From an uncultured Lachnospiraceae bacterium (lineage in GTDB: Bacteria > Bacillota > Clostridia > Lachnospirales > Lachnospiraceae): DNA of 14,658 bases. A program made the translations under genes and the position numbers. Below, piece by piece: positions 14,155 through 14,658 of this stretch; the stretch's first letter is position 1, and every line of letters starts with the position of its first letter. The notes under the pieces are model-generated. The model saw nothing but the letters and a program-made list of their open reading frames with translations, searched no databases and was not told where the DNA came from. The stretch spans positions 1 to 14,658 of the forward strand of contig CAJTLX010000066.1 in NCBI GenBank assembly GCA_910577165.1, read 5' to 3'.

Positions 14155-14658
14155 CTATGCAAGTTCCTCCAACACGCTTACCACCTGTGCAACTTTCTCC
14201 CTGCAGATCGTATCGGTTGCCGCTTCTACCATAACGCGCACTACTGGTTCTGTCCCGCTGCCGCGCACTAAGATTCTGCCGTTTTCTCCAAGTTCATTTT
14301 CCACGCGTGCCACTTCTGCAAGCACCTTTTCATCCTCCATCGCCGTCTTCTTATCCTTCACGCGAACATTTACCAAAAGCTGCGGGTAGATCACCAAATC
14401 CTTTACTAACTCTGAAAGTTTCTGCTTTTTCTCAAGCATAACTTCCATTACTTTAAGCGAAGTCAAAATACCATCACCCGTTACTGCGTGCTTGCTGAAA
14501 ATAATATGTCCGGAATCCTCCCCTCCCAGACAATGCCCGTTCTTTACCATATTTTCCGATACGTATTTATCCCCGACTGCCGTCTTCTCATAGCGGATAT
14601 TTTTTGCGTCAAGTGCCTTGTACAGCCCGAAATTAGACATTATGGTGGTCACAATGGT
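14155..14658 (-). CDS. glmM: phosphoglucosamine mutase GlmM, partial (C-terminal part only)
   Basis: GlmM interconverts glucosamine-6-phosphate and glucosamine-1-phosphate, the cytosolic step toward UDP-GlcNAc for peptidoglycan. The visible 167 residues are the C-terminal third. TTIMSNFGLYKALDAKNIRY opens the sugar-binding domain 3, followed by TAVGDKYV. The sugar-recognition loop is LGGEDSGHIIF, and domain 4 carries the phosphate-binding loop RGSGTEPVVRV. The frame is open to the window edge, so the catalytic serine loop and metal site lie outside. In many GlmM proteins the loop reads GEQSGH; here it is GEDSGH. The TAG stop is at 14157-14155, and a terminator follows. Identity as GlmM rather than another hexose mutase rests on the SNFGLY and TAVGDKYV signatures. 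Confidence 0.92.
   Translation of the reverse strand, partial: TIVTTIMSNFGLYKALDAKNIRYEKTAVGDKYVSENMVKNGHCLGGEDSGHIIFSKHAVTGDGILTSLKVMEVMLEKKQKLSELVKDLVIYPQLLVNVRVKDKKTAMEDEKVLAEVARVENELGENGRILVRGSGTEPVVRVMVEAATDTICREKVAQVVSVLEELA

Noticed and set aside
1..14658. CRISPR arrays, tRNA, rRNA, prophage or defence genes
   Set aside because: No regularly spaced repeats, no cloverleaf or rRNA-like sequence, and no toxin-antitoxin, restriction or phage-type proteins were recognised on either strand.

Overview
The window reads as chromosomal housekeeping DNA from a low- to mid-GC Gram-positive anaerobe of the Clostridia, most likely a Lachnospiraceae member. The evidence is purine-rich AGGAGG-type ribosome sites before nearly every gene, consensus sigma-A promoters, a DUF4364 gene, and the firmicute proteostasis order tig-clpP-clpX-lon-engB. 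This assignment is inferred from gene content and style, not from a database match.

Left part (1-4316, all minus strand). queC, cut by the window edge, makes preQ0 for queuosine. It has a perfect-consensus promoter and a leader that looks like a preQ1-type riboswitch with an attenuator terminator. A gene-free stretch of almost 700 bp separates it from an FGGY-family carbohydrate kinase. That stretch also holds a second perfect-consensus promoter with no gene behind it. The kinase promoter is overlapped by a palindromic operator candidate. Upstream lies a remnant of a GNAT acetyltransferase, in frame with and directly after the stop of a zinc-dependent phospholipase C-like gene.

Middle (4317-7349, plus strand). 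A 110-130 bp MITE-like repeat with 11-bp perfect inverted ends sits in the divergent intergenic region. After it come a short-form malic enzyme and a TIGR01212-type radical SAM protein, which overlap by one base. A DUF4364 winged-helix protein follows, and its stop codon lies in the loop of a strong intrinsic terminator.

Right part (7358-14658, minus strand). In transcription order these are glmM (3' end only), tig, a possible 48-aa small ORF, clpP, clpX, lon and engB. Trigger factor folds nascent chains, ClpXP and Lon degrade failed or regulatory proteins, and EngB assembles the large ribosomal subunit. An extended -10 promoter precedes tig. A terminator-like hairpin follows tig, and a bidirectional terminator separates lon from engB. 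No CtsR or CIRCE operator was seen before clpP.

I found no defence system, CRISPR array, rRNA or tRNA. The most novel-looking items are the queC leader, the orphan promoter, the MITE-like element, the tig-clpP small ORF and the GNAT remnant. None of them amounts to a clear new system.
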